From: Bacillota bacterium
GTDB lineage: Bacteria > Bacillota > Clostridia > Christensenellales > SZUA-584
Length of the DNA stretch: 25,629 nt
Assembly: GCA_023415915.1 (NCBI GenBank)
Contig: JAEZIZ010000135.1
Location: forward strand, 1-25,629
Direction: 5' to 3'
Part shown: positions 15,673-24,075 of the stretch, piece by piece
Position numbering within the stretch: the stretch's first letter is position 1
How the letters are laid out: every line of letters begins with the position of its first letter
Notes under the pieces: generated by a model
The model's database searches: none
What the model saw: only the letters and a program-made list of their open reading frames with translations
Told to the model about the DNA's origin: nothing
Program-made: the position numbers and the translations under genes

Positions 15673-16443
15673 TTATTTTATCGCCGTAAAGAACAGCCGC
15701 GGGAACCTGAATATCACCTCGCCGTTTCTTTGCACGGGGTACTGCTGCCTGACGCTATAAAGCACATCGCGTTCAAAGTCCGCTTTATCCTCATCGCTCA
15801 GCCTGTCAAGGTAAGGTTTAAGGCCGGTGCCGCGATACCACTCTATTATATCCTCGTGCGACTTAAGGCGGTGATAGTACGTGGTCTCCCATATTTCAAA
15901 ATCGGACGATATGCCGGAAAGCACGTCGAAATACTCGCTCTGCTTAAGGTTGTAAAATGGCCTTGCAACCCCAAGCTTTTCCGCCCATTTTTCCCGCGCA
16001 GCCGTCTCGCATATTATGTTATGTATGGGCTGCTCGAACTGGTTGGGTATCTGTACGGCGAGCACTCCCCCGGCTCGAAGCAGCTCCATCATGTCTTTAA
16101 GCAGCTTTGGGTGGTCGGGTATCCATTGTATGCAGGCGTTGGAAAATACTATGTCGAAACCGCTGCCAAGACTTTTTAAATCTCTGCCCGCGTCGCATAA
16201 ACTGAATTCGAGCCCGGGGTTAAGATTCTTCGCGGCCTCTATCATGTTGGGCGACGAATCTATGCCGAGCACCCGCGCGCCCTTAAATCTCTCTGCAAGC
16301 ACGCGAGTGCTGTTGCCCGGCCCACAGCCGATATCTACTATGCGCTGCGGCGCAGCGACATTTATACGGTTGACGAGGTCAATCGCCGGCTGCGTGCGCT
16401 CTTTCCCGAATTTCAGATACAGGTCGGAATTCCAGTCTGCCAA
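15673..16443 (-). CDS. tam: Trans-aconitate 2-methyltransferase-like SAM-dependent methyltransferase
   Basis: 256 residues, full length for Tam. It opens MADWNSDLYLKFGKERTQPA, the family signature. SAM-binding motif I is VDIGCGPGNSTRVLAERF, the acidic strand end is LGIDSSPNMI, and the post-motif is DIVFSNACIQWIPDH. Tam methylates trans-aconitate, and related yeast Tmt1 also methylates 3-isopropylmalate. Start is TTG at 16441-16443 with GGGAGG 6 nt upstream. It is 12 nt after ilvB, so it is the last gene of the BCAA operon. A weak hairpin with a short T run (about 15640-15662) may end the transcript. Substrate here is unproven. Confidence 0.85.
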   Translation of the reverse strand: MADWNSDLYLKFGKERTQPAIDLVNRINVAAPQRIVDIGCGPGNSTRVLAERFKGARVLGIDSSPNMIEAAKNLNPGLEFSLCDAGRDLKSLGSGFDIVFSNACIQWIPDHPKLLKDMMELLRAGGVLAVQIPNQFEQPIHNIICETAAREKWAEKLGVARPFYNLKQSEYFDVLSGISSDFEIWETTYYHRLKSHEDIIEWYRGTGLKPYLDRLSDEDKADFERDVLYSVRQQYPVQRNGEVIFRFPRLFFTAIK

Positions 16444-16455
16444 TACAGCCTCCCT

Positions 16456-18105
16456 TTAAGATATGCTCATTACAATCTTATCTATCGAAGCGCCCGGCGC
16501 AACCATCGGCAATACCATAGTGTCCTGATCGATAACGCAGTGTATCAGGCTGGGTTTACCGCTTTCCAGCGCGGCTTTAAGCGCTTTTTCAAAGTCGCCG
16601 GGATTATCGGCCTTCTGTGCGAAATACCCGAAACCGCGGGCTATCGTGCAGAAGTCAAGCTCGGGCAGCGTCGTCTCGGAATATCTACCGCCGAAGAACA
16701 GCGTCTGCCACTGGCGCACCATTCCAAGAGTCCTGTTGTCGAGCAATATCGTTATTACGGGCAGGTTGTATCTTGTGGTAGTCGCCATCTCCGCAAGGTT
16801 CATGCGGAAGCTGCCGTCGCCCGTAATGTGCAGCACGCGCTTGCCGGGAGACGCTATCTGCGCGCCTATCGAAGCCCCGAGGCCGTACCCCATAGTGCCG
16901 AGGCCTCCCGACGTTATGAACTTGTTGTGCTTCTTAAACGGATAGTACTGCGCCGTCCACATTTGGTGCTGTCCCACGTCCGTCGTTATAATCGTGTCCT
17001 CGCCGAGCTGCTCGCATATCTTCTCCATTATGATTTTCGGGAAATGGTCTTTGGGTATATGCGCGTCGTTCTCTTCTTTCCACCTTTTTACGTCGCTTAT
17101 CCATTGCTCGTGGGACTTCTTAGGAGCTATACTGTTAAGCTTGCGAAGCGCCTCCTTTATATCCTGCACGACATTAATGTCGGTCGATATGTTTTTGTTT
17201 ATCTCCGAAGCGTCGATGTCTATCTGTATTATTTTCGCGTGTGAAGCGAAGTTCTTTGCGTCGCCCGTTACGCGGTCGCTGAAGCGCGCGCCCAGCACTA
17301 TAAGCAGATCGCAGTTCTGGAACGCCATATTGCTCGCCTTAGTGCCGTGCATGCCCACCATGCCGGTATACAGCCTGTTGTTCCCAGGGAACGAGCTCGT
17401 GCCCATCAGTGTGCACGCTACAGGCGCGTCTATCTTCTCCGCGAACTCAAAAAGCTCGTTTGCCGCGTTTGACAGCACAACTCCCCCGCCAGCCAATATC
17501 ACCGGCTTGCTTGAGCCGTTTATCATATCGGCGATCTCCTGCTCGGGCATATCAGTAGTGCGCCATTGCAGCTTAAGTTCTTCAGGCTCGGTATATTCGC
17601 ACACCTCGTTGAAAGCGTCGCTCGTTATGTCAATGAGCACAGGCCCCGGCCTGCCGCAGCGCGCAAAGGCGAACGCTTCGCGGAAAACTTCGGATAAGCG
17701 CTGAGCGCTTTTTACCTGGTAATTATGCTTGGTAATGGGCATGGTAACGCCCATTATATCCACTTCCTGAAAGCTGTCCTTGCCAAGCAGGTCGGCGGGC
17801 ACGTTCCCCGTTATCGCTACTACCGGTATCGAGTCCATATATGCCGTGGCAAGCCCCGTAACGAGATTAGTCGCGCCGGGACCCGACGTAGCGAAGCAAA
17901 CGCCTACCTTTCCCGACGCTCTGGCATACCCGTCCGCGGCGTGCGCCGCGCCCTGCTCGTGCGCCGTCTCGATATGCCTTATGCTCTTTTCGTCGTACAA
18001 TGCGTCATATAGCTTTAACACCTTACCGCCGGGAAAACCGAATACCGTATCTACTCCTTCCCGCTTCAGGCATTCCATAATTATCTGAACACCTGACAGT
18101 TTCAT
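16456..18105 (-). CDS. ilvB: Acetolactate synthase large subunit
   Basis: ThDP/FAD enzyme, 549 residues from the chosen start. It condenses two pyruvates to acetolactate, or pyruvate plus 2-oxobutanoate to acetohydroxybutyrate. The catalytic Glu context is HEQGAAHAADGYARASG, and the ThDP motif GDGSFRMNLAE is followed by LLDNRTLGMVRQWQ. Start chosen at ATG 18103-18105 (MKLSGVQIIMECLKREGVDT) with GGGGG upstream; the in-frame ATG at 18117 has no spaced ribosome site. Its regulatory partner IlvN is encoded about 6 kb away at the other end of the same operon. Confidence 0.95.
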   Translation of the reverse strand: MKLSGVQIIMECLKREGVDTVFGFPGGKVLKLYDALYDEKSIRHIETAHEQGAAHAADGYARASGKVGVCFATSGPGATNLVTGLATAYMDSIPVVAITGNVPADLLGKDSFQEVDIMGVTMPITKHNYQVKSAQRLSEVFREAFAFARCGRPGPVLIDITSDAFNEVCEYTEPEELKLQWRTTDMPEQEIADMINGSSKPVILAGGGVVLSNAANELFEFAEKIDAPVACTLMGTSSFPGNNRLYTGMVGMHGTKASNMAFQNCDLLIVLGARFSDRVTGDAKNFASHAKIIQIDIDASEINKNISTDINVVQDIKEALRKLNSIAPKKSHEQWISDVKRWKEENDAHIPKDHFPKIIMEKICEQLGEDTIITTDVGQHQMWTAQYYPFKKHNKFITSGGLGTMGYGLGASIGAQIASPGKRVLHITGDGSFRMNLAEMATTTRYNLPVITILLDNRTLGMVRQWQTLFFGGRYSETTLPELDFCTIARGFGYFAQKADNPGDFEKALKAALESGKPSLIHCVIDQDTMVLPMVAPGASIDKIVMSIS

Positions 18106-18119
18106 AAGATCCCCCATCC

Positions 18120-19781
18120 TTATTCGAGTATCGCGCCTCTGTCCGCCGACGACACGAGCCGCGAGTATCTTGCTAGCCAGCCGGTTCTAACGGCCGGTTC
18201 ACGCTTTTTAAGATTCTTAAGCCTTTGTTCGATAGTTCCTTCGTCAACAAGCAGCGATATGCTTCTTGCCGTTATATCAATCTCTATAATGTCGCCATCT
18301 TCAATGACGGCTATAACGCCGCCCGCCTGCGCCTCGGGCGATACATGCCCTATCGCGGCTCCCCTTGTCGCGCCGCTGAACCGTCCGTCGGTTATCAGCG
18401 CGACCTCCTTATCCATTCCCATGCCTGCGAGCGCGGACGTGGGAGTAAGCATCTCTCTCATGCCGGGACCGCCGGAGGGGCCTTCATATCTTATAACGAC
18501 GACGTCGCCCTTGTTTATACACCCGTCGTATATAGCCTTTACCGCCGCTTCCTCGCCGTCGAACACACGGGCCGGGCCGGAGTGCTTCATCATTTCGGGA
18601 GCAACCGCGGACTGCTTGACGACACAGCCGCCCGGCGCTATGTTGCCACGCAGCACCGCAATTCCGCCCTGCTTCGAAAACGGCTTCTCAAAAGGCCTTA
18701 TCACGCTATTATCCAGCACTTTTGCGCCCTTTACCGCCTCGCCGATGGGCACGGCGCTTACGCACAGCGCGCCGCTTTTAAGCAGCCCGTTTTCATTGAG
18801 TATGTTAAGCACCGCGTACACGCCGCCCGCGTAATGCAGGTCGGTGATATGCGTAGAGCTTGCGGGCGCGAGCTTGCATAGATTAGGCACTTTACCGCTT
18901 ATCTCGTTCACCTTGTCAAGGCAAAGCGATATACCGCACTCATGAGCTATCGCCGGGAGATGCAGCGCCGAGTTTGTAGAGCATCCGAGCGCCATATCGA
19001 GCGCGAGCGCGTTTTCAAACGCATCCTGAGTCATTATGTCACGCGGGCGTATGTTTTTTTCAAGCAACTTCATAAGCTGCTCCCCGCTCGTCTTTGCGAA
19101 CCTTATGCGCTCCGCGTGTACCGCGGGTATAGTGCCGTTGCCGCGCATTGCCATGCCGAGAGCTTCCGTCAGACAGTTCATGCTGTTCGCGGTGAACATG
19201 CCCGCGCACGAGCCGCAGCCGGGGCAAGCGCTGTCTTCCAACCTGCCCAGGTCTTCCTCACTTATTTTCCCAAGGTTATAAGAGCCAACCGCTTCGGAAA
19301 TCGTAGAATAACTGCAGTTGTTTCCCTCAAGGTCCCTACCGGGCATCATAGGCCCGCCGCTTACGAATATCGACGGCCTGTTAAGCCTCGCCGCAGCCAT
19401 CAGCATGCCGGGTACTATCTTGTCGCAGTTGGGCACAAACGCTATAGCGTCAAAGCCGTGTGCGCCTGCCATCGATTCAATCGAATCGGCAATGAGTTCC
19501 CTTGACGCCAGCGAATATTTCATGCCGGCGTGGCCCATGGCTATGCCGTCGCAAATGCCAATGGACGGTATCATCACAGGCGTTCCGCCCGCCATCCTTA
19601 TGCCGTCGGCAACCGCTTTTGCAATCTTGTCCAAATGTATATGCCCCGGAACTATTTCGCTGGCGGCATGCACGACCGCAACAAGCGGACGCTCAAGCTC
19701 GCTGTTCGTATATCCCATAGCTTTGAACAGCGCCCTGTGGGGAGCCCTGTTCGCGCCTTTTTTTACACTGTCGCTTATCAT
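18120..19781 (-). CDS. ilvD: Dihydroxy-acid dehydratase
   Basis: Fe-S dehydratase converting 2,3-dihydroxy-isovalerate (or -methylvalerate) to the 2-oxoacid; 553 residues, full length. Conserved segments are FVPNCDKIVPGM and CPGCGSCAGMFTANSMNCL (cluster cysteines), MALGCSTNSALHLPAIA, and ITDGRFSGATRG near the C-terminus. The start lies 2 nt after the leuB stop and its GGAGG site lies within the last leuB codons, indicating translational coupling. Confidence 0.97.
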   Translation of the reverse strand: MISDSVKKGANRAPHRALFKAMGYTNSELERPLVAVVHAASEIVPGHIHLDKIAKAVADGIRMAGGTPVMIPSIGICDGIAMGHAGMKYSLASRELIADSIESMAGAHGFDAIAFVPNCDKIVPGMLMAAARLNRPSIFVSGGPMMPGRDLEGNNCSYSTISEAVGSYNLGKISEEDLGRLEDSACPGCGSCAGMFTANSMNCLTEALGMAMRGNGTIPAVHAERIRFAKTSGEQLMKLLEKNIRPRDIMTQDAFENALALDMALGCSTNSALHLPAIAHECGISLCLDKVNEISGKVPNLCKLAPASSTHITDLHYAGGVYAVLNILNENGLLKSGALCVSAVPIGEAVKGAKVLDNSVIRPFEKPFSKQGGIAVLRGNIAPGGCVVKQSAVAPEMMKHSGPARVFDGEEAAVKAIYDGCINKGDVVVIRYEGPSGGPGMREMLTPTSALAGMGMDKEVALITDGRFSGATRGAAIGHVSPEAQAGGVIAVIEDGDIIEIDITARSISLLVDEGTIEQRLKNLKKREPAVRTGWLARYSRLVSSADRGAILE

Positions 19782-19783
19782 TG

Positions 19784-20848
19784 TTATACCTCCAGGTTAT
19801 CCAGCACCGCGTCTGTCATCTGCGCCGTAGTAAGCGCCGTCTCGCCCTCAATCGCTATGTCCTTCGTCCTCGCGCCCCCAGTGAGCGCACTGTCAACGGC
19901 AGCCTCTATCCTATTCGCTATCTCTTCCTGACCCAACGAATACCTCATCATCATTGCCGCGGACATTATCGTCGCTATTGGGTTGGCTATGCCCTTGCCC
20001 GCGATATCGGGCGCCGAGCCGTGTACAGGCTCGTACATGCCAAGGCTCCCGGCGCCGAGGCTTGCTGACGGCAGCATGCCGATTGAGCCGGTAAGCATTG
20101 CGGCCTCGTCGGACAGTATGTCTCCGAACATGTTCTCCGTTAATATCACGTCGAACTGGGAAGGGTTCCGCACCAGTTGCATCGCGGCGTTATCCACGTA
20201 CATATGCGAAAGCTCTACTTCCGGGTACTGCTTTGCGACGTCGGTAACGACGCTCCGCCACAGCCTTGATGATTCGAGTATATTAGCCTTGTCTACGCTT
20301 ACAACGCGCTTTTTCCTTTTCATCGCGGCTTTAAAGCCCACATGCGCTATGCGCCTTACCTCTTCATCAGTATAGGCCATCGTGTCGTAAGCCATGCCCT
20401 TCTTGCGCTTCTTTTTGCCGAAGTAAATGCCGCCCGTCAGTTCCCTTATTACGAGTATGTCAAGCCCGTTTTCGGTAAGCTCGGGCTTAAGCGGGCAAGC
20501 GCGCGCAAGCTGCCTAAACAGTATCGCGGGCCGCAAATTGGCAAACAGCTCGAGCCCGGAGCGCAGGCCTAGCAGCGCGTTTTCGGGCCGCATGTCCGAT
20601 GGAAGCGTATCCCACTTTTCGCCTCCCACCGCGCCCAGCAGCACCGCGTCGCTCGCCTTTGCGTCGCGCAGCGTTTCGTATGGTAGAGGCATTCCTATTT
20701 TGTCTATCGCGCAGCCGCCCGCAATGTGTTCCTTGAAATTGAGCTCTACGCCGGTATTTTTTACCGCCTGCTTAAGCACGCGTATCGCTTCGTTTACCAC
20801 TTCCGGGCCTATGCCGTCCCCGGGTATGACCGCTATATTGTATTTCAT
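19784..20848 (-). CDS. leuB: 3-isopropylmalate dehydrogenase
   Basis: NAD-dependent beta-decarboxylating dehydrogenase, 354 residues. It opens YNIAVIPGDGIGPEVVNEA, with ELTGGIYFG, the metal-binding run ENMFGDILSDEAAML and YEPVHGSAPDIAGKGIANP. It acts on 3-isopropylmalate for leucine and can also oxidise methylmalate downstream of CimA for isoleucine. It is 16 nt after cimA in the same operon. No leuCD isomerase genes are in the window. Confidence 0.95.
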   Translation of the reverse strand: MKYNIAVIPGDGIGPEVVNEAIRVLKQAVKNTGVELNFKEHIAGGCAIDKIGMPLPYETLRDAKASDAVLLGAVGGEKWDTLPSDMRPENALLGLRSGLELFANLRPAILFRQLARACPLKPELTENGLDILVIRELTGGIYFGKKKRKKGMAYDTMAYTDEEVRRIAHVGFKAAMKRKKRVVSVDKANILESSRLWRSVVTDVAKQYPEVELSHMYVDNAAMQLVRNPSQFDVILTENMFGDILSDEAAMLTGSIGMLPSASLGAGSLGMYEPVHGSAPDIAGKGIANPIATIMSAAMMMRYSLGQEEIANRIEAAVDSALTGGARTKDIAIEGETALTTAQMTDAVLDNLEV

Positions 20849-20864
20849 ATCACACCTGTCCTTA

Positions 20865-22421
20865 TCAGCTTGAAAGAAAATGGTCTATTGAGTCTATGAG
20901 AGCATACAAGCTCGCTTCGATAACGTCCGTGGAAACGCCCATCGTCCGCCAGGAATTCACGCCGTCCGCCGACTCTATTATTACACGCACCTTTGCGGCG
21001 GTAGCTGCGCTCGTATCGAGCACGCGCACCTTGTAGTCGGTAAGCGTAATGTTTTTAAGCTTCGGGAAGAATTCGCCAAGCGCTTCACGCAGCGCCTTGT
21101 CGAGCGCGTTAACAGGGCCGTTGCCTTCCGCCGCCGCCATCCTTGTATTGCCGTTAACATCTACCTTCACTACGGCGTACGAGCCGAATGTCTTTTCATA
21201 CGCCGGCTCGTCGTTTACTTTAAAGTGCACCAGCGAGAAATGCTGCCTGTGTATGCCCAGCTCCTTCATCACGAATATCCTGAAGCTGCTCTCCGCGCCT
21301 TCAAAGCTGTACCCTTCGCTTTCGAGCTCCTTTAGCTTGTTCATCAGCCTGCCGACGCTTTCCTTGTCGTTTGCGACTTCGGGAAACTCGTCACGCAGCT
21401 TTGACGCCATCGCCGTTCTGCCCGCCACCTCGGAGAGCAGAAACTCCCGGCTGTTACCTACAGCTTCGGGGTCTATATGCTCGAACGAGCCTTTCGCCTT
21501 GCAAAGCGCGTCTATATGCATGCCGCCCTTGTGTGCGAACGCGTTCCTGCCCACATACGGCAGCGTTTCGTCAAACGGCAGGTTGGTTATCTCCGCCGCC
21601 TCACGGGCAGCGTGGTAAAGCTCGCTTATGTGGTCGCCTATGCAGTCGTACCCGAGCTTTAGCTGCAGGTCGGGTATTATAGAGCTTAACCTCGCGTTGC
21701 CACAACGCTCGCCGTAACCAAGCAGCGTACCCTGTACGTGGCAGGCCCCCGCCTGCACAGCCAGTATGGAATTCGCTACGGCAAGCTCCGTATCGTTATG
21801 CACATGCACGCCTATTTTTACGTCCACCGCTTCGAGCGAAGCTTTAACCGCCTCTTCGAGCTCCTTGGGCATAGTGCCGCCGTTCGTGTCGCACAGCGCT
21901 ATTGTCGTCGCGCCGCCCTCGGCCGCCGCTTTTATAACTTTAAGCGCATATTCCCTGTTTGCCTTGAAACCGTCGAAAAAATGCTCCGCGTCGAATATTA
22001 CCTCACGCCCGTTGTCTTTGAGATACTTCATAGTATCGTATATCATCGCAAGGTTTTCTTCGAGCGTAGTGTTTATCACGTCGGTGACATGAAGGTCCCA
22101 CGCCTTGCCGAACACGGCGACAACGCCGGTGTTCGCCTCAAGCAGCGCCTTTAATCCCGCGTCTTCGCTCGCCTTGGTGTCCTTGCGGCGCGTGCTTCCG
22201 AACGCTACCAGCTTCGCGTTTTTAAGAGGCGCTTTGACGGCTTCCTCGAAGAACTGTCTCTCTTTCGGGTTGGAAGCGGGGTTGCCCGCCTCGATATAAT
22301 CCACTCCGAGGTTATCGAGAAGCTCGAGCATGTGCATTTTATCGGTAAGCGAATAGTTTATGCCTCGCGCCTGCGCTCCGTCCCGCAGCGTGGAATCAAA
22401 TATTTCTATCTTCTTTGACAT
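20865..22421 (-). CDS. cimA: (R)-citramalate synthase
   Basis: Member of the HMGL-like/2-isopropylmalate synthase family; makes citramalate from pyruvate and acetyl-CoA, the threonine-independent start of isoleucine synthesis. 518 residues. Catalytic and metal motifs are FDSTLRDGAQARG and VHVHNDTELAVANS. DAEHFFDGFKAN is typical of the CimA branch rather than LeuA. A LeuA-type dimer/regulatory domain occupies roughly residues 385-515, so feedback inhibition (usually by isoleucine) is likely. Start ATG follows AGGAGC. The alternative call, 2-isopropylmalate synthase, is less likely. Confidence 0.9.
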   Translation of the reverse strand: MSKKIEIFDSTLRDGAQARGINYSLTDKMHMLELLDNLGVDYIEAGNPASNPKERQFFEEAVKAPLKNAKLVAFGSTRRKDTKASEDAGLKALLEANTGVVAVFGKAWDLHVTDVINTTLEENLAMIYDTMKYLKDNGREVIFDAEHFFDGFKANREYALKVIKAAAEGGATTIALCDTNGGTMPKELEEAVKASLEAVDVKIGVHVHNDTELAVANSILAVQAGACHVQGTLLGYGERCGNARLSSIIPDLQLKLGYDCIGDHISELYHAAREAAEITNLPFDETLPYVGRNAFAHKGGMHIDALCKAKGSFEHIDPEAVGNSREFLLSEVAGRTAMASKLRDEFPEVANDKESVGRLMNKLKELESEGYSFEGAESSFRIFVMKELGIHRQHFSLVHFKVNDEPAYEKTFGSYAVVKVDVNGNTRMAAAEGNGPVNALDKALREALGEFFPKLKNITLTDYKVRVLDTSAATAAKVRVIIESADGVNSWRTMGVSTDVIEASLYALIDSIDHFLSS

Positions 22422-22436
22422 AAGATGCTCCTATAC

Positions 22437-22500
22437 ACCCCGTAAAGTTTTTAACTTTCCGCGGCCCCGTTATTACCCCATAGAGCATTCGGCTCTATGG
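22437..22500. repeat. Dispersed double-hairpin element, copy B (between ilvC and cimA)
   Basis: CCCCGTAAAGTT and AACTTTCCGCGG arms, then CCCCGTTATTA, then CCATAGAGC and GCTCTATGG arms around ATTCG. The order and the shared words (CCCCGT, CCCCGT-AT, CCCATA...TATGG) match copy A. It fills most of the 92-nt gap inside the operon, so it would form two hairpins in the mRNA. Confidence 0.5.
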
Positions 22501-22513
22501 TAACCGCCCGTTA

Positions 22514-23515
22514 TCAATATTCGGGTTCGTCCTGCCACGGCATCATTTTCCGCAGCTCCTTGCCTACCCTTTCCACCTCGAGACCCCGCTCTATCCTGCG
22601 CCGCGCGTTGAAATTCGGGCGCCCCGCCTTATTTTCGAGTATCCATCTGCTGGCGAAAACGCCTTCCTGTATCTCCTTTAAAACCTTTTTCATCTCTTTG
22701 CGCGTCTCGTCGGTTATTATGCGGCGGCCTACCGAGTAATCGCCGAATTCCGCCGTGTCGCTTATAGAGTAGCGCATGTAGGAAAGCCCGCCCCTGTTTA
22801 TCATATCGACTATAAGCTTCATCTCGTGTATGCACTCAAAGTAAGCGCTCTCCGGCTCGTATCCAGCCTCTACGAGCGTGTCGAATCCGGCTTTCATAAG
22901 CTCGGTCACGCCTCCGCATAGCACTGCCTGCTCGCCAAAGAGGTCCGTTTCCGTCTCTTCGCGGAACGTCGTCTGCAGTATGCCGGCGCGCGCCCCGCCT
23001 ATTCCCAAGGCGTAAGCGAGCGCTACGTTTTGCGTGTCGCCCGACGGATCCTGCGCTACCGCGATAAGGCACGGAACGCCTTTGCCCTCCTTATACTCCG
23101 AGCGCACGGTATGGCCGGGGCCTTTGGGCGCTATCATGAACACGTTGACGTCACCAGGCGGCTTTATCTGTCCGAAATGTATGTTGAAGCCGTGCGCGAA
23201 CATAAGATACTTGCCTTCCGAAAGTCCGGGCTTAATTGACTCCTCGTAAATTATGGGCTGGAGTTCGTCGTTTACCAGCATTACTATTACGTCCGCCTGC
23301 TTTGCCGCGTCCGCGGCCGTTGCTACCTTCAGCCCTGCCGCCTCCGCCTTCGCCCAAGATTTCGAACCCTTGTAAAGCCCGACAACGACGTCGAACCCCG
23401 AATCATGCAGGTTGAGCGCATGCGCGTGTCCCTGGCTGCCATATCCTATTACCGCTATCTTCTTGCCGATAAGATACTCCCTGTTGCAGTCTTCCTGGTA
23501 AAACAACTTTGCCAT
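22514..23515 (-). CDS. ilvC: Ketol-acid reductoisomerase
   Basis: Class I KARI, 333 residues: isomerises and reduces acetolactate or acetohydroxybutyrate with NAD(P)H and magnesium. The dinucleotide loop IGYGSQGHAHALNLHDSG is at 23-40, and the cofactor-specificity loop reads GLYKGSKSW. Conserved stretches AHGFNIHFGQIKPP, MIAPKGPGHTVRSEY, TETDLFGEQAVLCGG and HEMKLIVDMI carry the metal-binding acids. Start ATG has AAGGAG upstream. It lies between the GNAT gene and cimA. Confidence 0.97.
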   Translation of the reverse strand: MAKLFYQEDCNREYLIGKKIAVIGYGSQGHAHALNLHDSGFDVVVGLYKGSKSWAKAEAAGLKVATAADAAKQADVIVMLVNDELQPIIYEESIKPGLSEGKYLMFAHGFNIHFGQIKPPGDVNVFMIAPKGPGHTVRSEYKEGKGVPCLIAVAQDPSGDTQNVALAYALGIGGARAGILQTTFREETETDLFGEQAVLCGGVTELMKAGFDTLVEAGYEPESAYFECIHEMKLIVDMINRGGLSYMRYSISDTAEFGDYSVGRRIITDETRKEMKKVLKEIQEGVFASRWILENKAGRPNFNARRRIERGLEVERVGKELRKMMPWQDEPEY

Positions 23516-23560
23516 AATTCATATCTCCTTATTTTCAAATAATTAATACTTAATGCACAA

Positions 23561-23597
23561 CCCAACAAGTCTTACGTCTTGTTGGGGACCCCGTATA
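23561..23597. repeat. Dispersed hairpin element, copy C (end of the GNAT gene)
   Basis: CCCAACAAG and CTTGTTGGG arms (perfect 9 bp) around TCTTACGT, then GGACCCCGTATA. It differs from copy A at 5 positions over 37 bp, including a paired change in the stem (A-T here, G-C in copy A). On the minus strand it supplies the last codons (GVPNKT) and the TAA stop of the GNAT gene. Confidence 0.65.
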
Positions 23598-24066
23598 AAC
23601 GTTTGCAGCACTGTTTGTTGTATTCTGTATATCCGCACGCTTTCCAGAACGCCTGTGAAAGCGGGTTTGTGGAAGACACCATGCATTCTGCTCTCCCTAT
23701 ACCGTTTTCCCGGAACCACTTTTCGCACTCGGCCGCCAGCATTTTGCCCGCGCCTTTTCGGCGGTACTCTTTTGTTACGCAAAGGGACGACACTTCGCCG
23801 ATCCTGCTGTCGAGGTATACCGGAGGGTGCTCGCTGATGCATGCAAATACGACGCCCACGATTTGGTCATTACTGCAGCAGACAAACACTCTTTTCTCCA
23901 TATCACCGATGCAATCAAGCGCGTAACTGCGGAACAGTTCCGGCGCATTTGGCTTCATATCGTATACCGGATCAAGTTCGATATGAAAGCTCATCATCTC
24001 TTTCCATAGTTTAACGATGCTTTCTATATCATCGTTTTTTGCTCTTCTGACTAGTATAACAACCAC
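23572..24066 (-). CDS. GNAT-family N-acetyltransferase
   Basis: 164-residue GCN5-related acetyltransferase. The N-terminus VRRAKNDDIESIVKLW is typical. The acetyl-CoA pyrophosphate loop is at SLCVTKEYRRKGAGKMLAA (motif Q/RxxGxG/A), followed by the C-terminal SSTNPLSQAFWKACGYTEY. Acceptor substrate unknown. Start is GTG at 24064-24066, 9 nt after the ilvN stop; the AGGCGG run there is very close to the start, so the exact start is uncertain. Its C-terminal codons come from hairpin element C. Location inside a BCAA operon is unusual. Confidence 0.85.
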   Translation of the reverse strand: MVVILVRRAKNDDIESIVKLWKEMMSFHIELDPVYDMKPNAPELFRSYALDCIGDMEKRVFVCCSNDQIVGVVFACISEHPPVYLDSRIGEVSSLCVTKEYRRKGAGKMLAAECEKWFRENGIGRAECMVSSTNPLSQAFWKACGYTEYNKQCCKRLYGVPNKT

Positions 24067-24075
24067 CGCCTGCTC

